A stretch of 64,000 bases of DNA. Origin: Lachnospiraceae bacterium (lineage in GTDB: Bacteria; Bacillota; Clostridia; Lachnospirales; Lachnospiraceae). Shown piece after piece: positions 61,136 to 64,000 of this stretch; the first letter of the stretch is position 1, and every line of letters starts with the position of its first letter. The notes beneath the pieces are model-generated. The model was not told the DNA's origin. It saw nothing but the letters and a program-made list of their open reading frames with translations, and made no database searches. Where the stretch lies: NCBI GenBank assembly GCA_022510565.1, contig JAFLTE010000003.1:1-64000 (forward strand), read 5' to 3'. The position numbers were made by a program, and so were the translations under genes.

Positions 61136-62098
61136 ATGCGCAGACTCAGAATAGGAATATTTCTTTCTTTTGTTGTTATGTTAACCGCGTGTGCGAGCGA
61201 TGTAAATTCACCGGAAGATACCGAACTGTCTCAATTAGAAGATTATGTTTTTGAACCAGACAGAGATGATAATACGGCAGACTCAAGCGAGACAGCACAG
61301 GCAGAGGATAAAGCAGAGGATATGACTGATGCAGCACAACCAAACGAAACATCAGAAGATTTAACCGAAACATCCCAACCGGATGAACTGGCAAAAGATT
61401 CAACCGAATCGGCAGAAAACAACGAATCAGACGAACCCGACACAATCTATTTTAAACCCAGCAATACCTATCAGGATATCTTGGATAATGCCTATGAAGT
61501 GATTATCCATAGGGGCGCTGATTTTGTTGAAGCCGATGAAATATTCAGTTCTATCGGAATCTGGGAGTCAGGGTTAGGTCGTAATACTGAAGAAGCTTTA
61601 GCAGGCATCGGATATACCTTTTATGATGTAGATGGCAACGGAATCGAAGAACTGATTATCATGGATACGGACGAAGATAGTGACATATGGGATAACAGAA
61701 TTCTTACTATGTATTCACTTCTTGATGGCAAGCCTGTCTTAGTCATAGACGGATGGGCGAGGAACAGATACTATCTGCTAAATGACGGTACTTTTTATAA
61801 CGAAGGTTCGGGTGGCGCGGCATATACCATATTTGCAACCTATCGTATGGCAGCGGACGGAGTCAATATTGAGGTAATAGATTATTATTTTTCGGATTAC
61901 CGGGATGATTCGTTTAAAGAATACTGGCTTGCAGAGGGGAACTGGGGCTGGTTTCATAATACGACAGGTGTGCATAAGAAAGATGAGAGTGAGTGGATGG
62001 AATTTGAGAATGAAGATGTACCGTGGGAGATGATGGAGAATTATATAGCACAGGTGAAACAGTTGGATTTAACGTTTTTTGAAACGATGCGACCATGA
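61136..62098 (+). CDS. Lipoprotein with acidic linker
   Basis: 320 residues. Lipobox LTAC with the modified cysteine at C19, then an Asp/Glu/Ser/Thr/Gln-rich disordered linker to about residue 100 with repeated ETS/ES-DE motifs. The globular part contains DVDGNGIEELIIMD, a calcium-loop-like motif, and is rich in aromatic residues. Cell-surface protein of unknown function. The linker would hold the domain away from the membrane. Confidence 0.75.
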   Translation: MRRLRIGIFLSFVVMLTACASDVNSPEDTELSQLEDYVFEPDRDDNTADSSETAQAEDKAEDMTDAAQPNETSEDLTETSQPDELAKDSTESAENNESDEPDTIYFKPSNTYQDILDNAYEVIIHRGADFVEADEIFSSIGIWESGLGRNTEEALAGIGYTFYDVDGNGIEELIIMDTDEDSDIWDNRILTMYSLLDGKPVLVIDGWARNRYYLLNDGTFYNEGSGGAAYTIFATYRMAADGVNIEVIDYYFSDYRDDSFKEYWLAEGNWGWFHNTTGVHKKDESEWMEFENEDVPWEMMENYIAQVKQLDLTFFETMRP

Positions 62099-62141
62099 TG
62101 GTATTCAGCTTGCCGTAAATGATTTGAAACGGAGGTATAAC

Positions 62142-63074
62142 ATGAAAATCGCAGTAATCGGACCCGGAGCCATGGGGCTTTTATATGGCGCGAAGCTTTC
62201 GCAGTGTGCCGAGGTTGTCTTGGTTGGAAATAACGCAGAACATATCAAAGGAATCAATGACAACGGTATTACGCTGATAAGAGATGCAAAAGAGGCAGTA
62301 TATCATGTTCCGACGGTTTTAAGCGGACAGATAGACGAATCGGCAGACATGGTAATTCTGTTTACGAAAGCATATTTGACCGAGGCGGCATTAGAACAAA
62401 ACAGAGCCCTACTTGGTCCGCACACCGTGCTTCTTACCCTGCAGAACGGTGCGGGACATGAAGAAGTGCTGAGTAAATTTACGGATAGAAAGCATATTCT
62501 GATTGGAACGACAGCCCAGGGAAGCTATCGGGAAAACGCCCATACGATTGTAAACAGTGGACTGGGTGATACCGCAATCGGGGCAATATCCGATAACTTT
62601 GCCGGAACAGAAGAAATTATCGGGATAGAAGAAATCAGAGAGGTTTTTGAAAAGTCCGGTTTTCCATGCATAATCAGTGATAATATCAAACAGACGGTGT
62701 GGAATAAGCTGATGATAAACGCCTCCTCCAGTGTGCTTTCCGGTGTACTTGGGGTTAATCAAGGATATGTGGTGGAAAACAACTACGCGTGGGGGATTTG
62801 TAAGGATTTGATTCGGGAAATCTGTGAGACCGCCGCAGGGGAGGGTTGTTCTTTTGATGTAGGGGAACAGACAGAACGTATTGCGAGCCATCTAAAGAAT
62901 GCACCCGGCGGATATACAAGCATCTATGCGGACCTTAAGAACGGCAGGAAGACGGAAGTGGATTATATAAGCGGCGCTGTAGTAAAGGCCGCCGAGAAAC
63001 AGGGAAATACAGTGCCGACACAGGCATTGATGGTACGCATGGTTCATGCAATGGAAGAAAGGGAGAGATTATGA
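62142..63074 (+). CDS. panE: 2-dehydropantoate 2-reductase family (PanE/ApbA)
   Basis: 310 residues from 62142, where GGAGG lies 7-8 bases upstream. An earlier in-frame ATG (62079) is inside the preceding gene. The N-terminal Rossmann motif is VIGPGAMGLLYGAKL; conserved LTLQNGAGHEE, KLMINASSSVLS and the catalytic lysine region KQTVWNKL follow. It reduces ketopantoate for pantothenate synthesis, but many paralogues have other substrates. It overlaps the next gene (ATGA). Confidence 0.85.
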   Translation: MKIAVIGPGAMGLLYGAKLSQCAEVVLVGNNAEHIKGINDNGITLIRDAKEAVYHVPTVLSGQIDESADMVILFTKAYLTEAALEQNRALLGPHTVLLTLQNGAGHEEVLSKFTDRKHILIGTTAQGSYRENAHTIVNSGLGDTAIGAISDNFAGTEEIIGIEEIREVFEKSGFPCIISDNIKQTVWNKLMINASSSVLSGVLGVNQGYVVENNYAWGICKDLIREICETAAGEGCSFDVGEQTERIASHLKNAPGGYTSIYADLKNGRKTEVDYISGAVVKAAEKQGNTVPTQALMVRMVHAMEERERL

Positions 63075-64000
63075 TTAAGACAGCGGTAATCGGAGTAGGA
63101 AATATGGGAAGCAAATATGCCTCATTAATTCAGGATGGTCTGATTCAGGGCATGGAATTAAGCGCCATTACCAGAGTGCGCGGTACATACAGAGAGATGC
63201 TTCTTCCGTCTATTGAGGCGGGTATTCCCGTATATGAGACTGCGGATGAGCTTTTCCGTGCGGTGGAAAATAAAGAGTTATCGATAGATGCCGTTGTGAT
63301 TGCAACGCCTCACTATGCTCATGAGGAGTTGGCAGTCAGAGCTTTTCGGAACGGATTACATGTGCTGTGCGATAAGCCGTCGGGCGTATACAGCAGGCAG
63401 GCGAGAAACATGGAAGATGAAGCCGAGAAATCGGGCAAAGTATTCGGCATGGTGTTTAATCAGAGAACGCTTCCGATTCATATGCAGCTGCATGAGTTGG
63501 TAAACAGCGGGAAATACGGTGCACTAAAAAGGGTAAACTGGGTTGTCACGAACTGGTACAGACCGGAGCAATATTATACTTCCAGTGCTTGGCGTGCAAC
63601 ATGGGAGCAGGACGGCGGTGGTGTCTTGTTGAACCAGTGCCCGCACAATCTGGACCTGCTGCAGTGGATATGCGGAATGCCGGTCAACGTTCAGGGATTT
63701 TGTATAGAGGGACACTTCCATGATATTGAAGTGGAGGATGATGTGACGGCATATTTTGAGTGGGAAAATGGTGCGACGGGCACATTTATCACCTCTACCG
63801 GAGATGCACCCGGCATAAACCGTTTGGAAATATCACTGGAGGAGGCCATGCTTGTCTGTGAAAACGGGAAATTAAGGATTGGGGAACTTGCTCAGGAGAT
63901 GGGTGGTAAAGAGGCAGATTACCGCAAAAGTTCCAATGATTATTTTAAAAAGATAAAAGGAACATGGACAGAAATTACGCCCGTAAAGGAAGATAAGCCA
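63071..64000 (+). CDS. Gfo/Idh/MocA-family oxidoreductase (3' partial)
   Basis: Open from the ATG at 63071 to the window edge (310 codons so far); the stop lies beyond. Rossmann start TAVIGVGNMGSKYA, the CDKPSG motif (EKP type, with catalytic lysine) and GGVLLNQCPHNLDLLQWICG, the expected G-G-x-L-x-x-x-x-x-H motif. NAD(P)-dependent dehydrogenase of sugars or cyclitols. The ATGA overlap shows operon linkage with the upstream reductase. Confidence 0.88.
   Translation, partial: MIKTAVIGVGNMGSKYASLIQDGLIQGMELSAITRVRGTYREMLLPSIEAGIPVYETADELFRAVENKELSIDAVVIATPHYAHEELAVRAFRNGLHVLCDKPSGVYSRQARNMEDEAEKSGKVFGMVFNQRTLPIHMQLHELVNSGKYGALKRVNWVVTNWYRPEQYYTSSAWRATWEQDGGGVLLNQCPHNLDLLQWICGMPVNVQGFCIEGHFHDIEVEDDVTAYFEWENGATGTFITSTGDAPGINRLEISLEEAMLVCENGKLRIGELAQEMGGKEADYRKSSNDYFKKIKGTWTEITPVKEDKP

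Overview
The window reads as a chromosomal segment of a Gram-positive, spore-lineage member of the Clostridia, most likely Lachnospiraceae. The grounds are moderate GC, AGGAGG-type ribosome sites, a YtaF-type sporulation membrane protein, SpoIID-like peptidoglycan proteins, a CIRCE element, a T-box leader and the DUF5716/DUF5717 gene pair. I see no rRNA, tRNA, CRISPR array, prophage or insertion sequence. Both window edges cut a gene. Layout: 1-12.5 kb is mostly housekeeping (HD-GYP sensor end, GreA-type factor, Ca2+ P-type ATPase, ytaF, beta-CASP nuclease, thyA-folA, hybrid kinase, ilvE, PHP protein). 12.5-18.4 kb holds a PrsA-like foldase, htpG behind a perfect CIRCE, and a glycerate kinase-permease pair. 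18.5-27.7 kb is the most accessory stretch: a nucleoside-phosphorylase-family gene behind a diverged T-box leader, a MerR-methyltransferase fusion, a GH28 enzyme, a lone tyrosine recombinase next to an apparent invertible promoter, an unknown 206-residue protein, an ADGF/adenosine-deaminase-like protein, and a SpoIID/peptidoglycan-binding protein. 27.9-34.9 kb is a four-gene locus of unknown function (DUF5717, a degenerate Hsp70/actin-fold DUF5716 protein, a TPR-like protein and a 2-TM coiled-coil protein), followed by purF and purB. 38-45.3 kb carries a SLATT-type 2TM protein, a two-component operon with its own secreted and membrane proteins, a cell-wall amidase behind six 11-bp direct repeats, and an AgrA/AgrC-like pair. 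45.4-54.9 kb has two ABC exporter genes behind a LytTR-like direct repeat, a second SpoIID/PG-binding paralogue with LysM repeats, a broken YhfC-family gene behind an intact operator-promoter, a CDF transporter and a secreted DUF5722 protein. 55-64 kb has a Zn/Cd P1B-ATPase with an overlapping ArsR regulator, purA, a LysR regulator, HAD and GNAT proteins, a lipoprotein, a ketopantoate-reductase-type enzyme and a Gfo/Idh oxidoreductase cut by the edge. The most striking observation is 23381-23549. Two 24-bp inverted repeats (22/24 identical) next to a tyrosine recombinase enclose a 121-bp segment whose left end completes a TTGACA-17-TATTAT promoter. As given, that promoter fires back into the recombinase gene; after inversion it would drive the 206-residue gene. 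This has the form of an ON/OFF phase-variation switch in the OFF state. Second in interest is the T-box leader in front of a nucleoside-phosphorylase-family gene, with a tentative Met (AUG) specifier. All family assignments come from reading motifs in the sequence; no database search was run.
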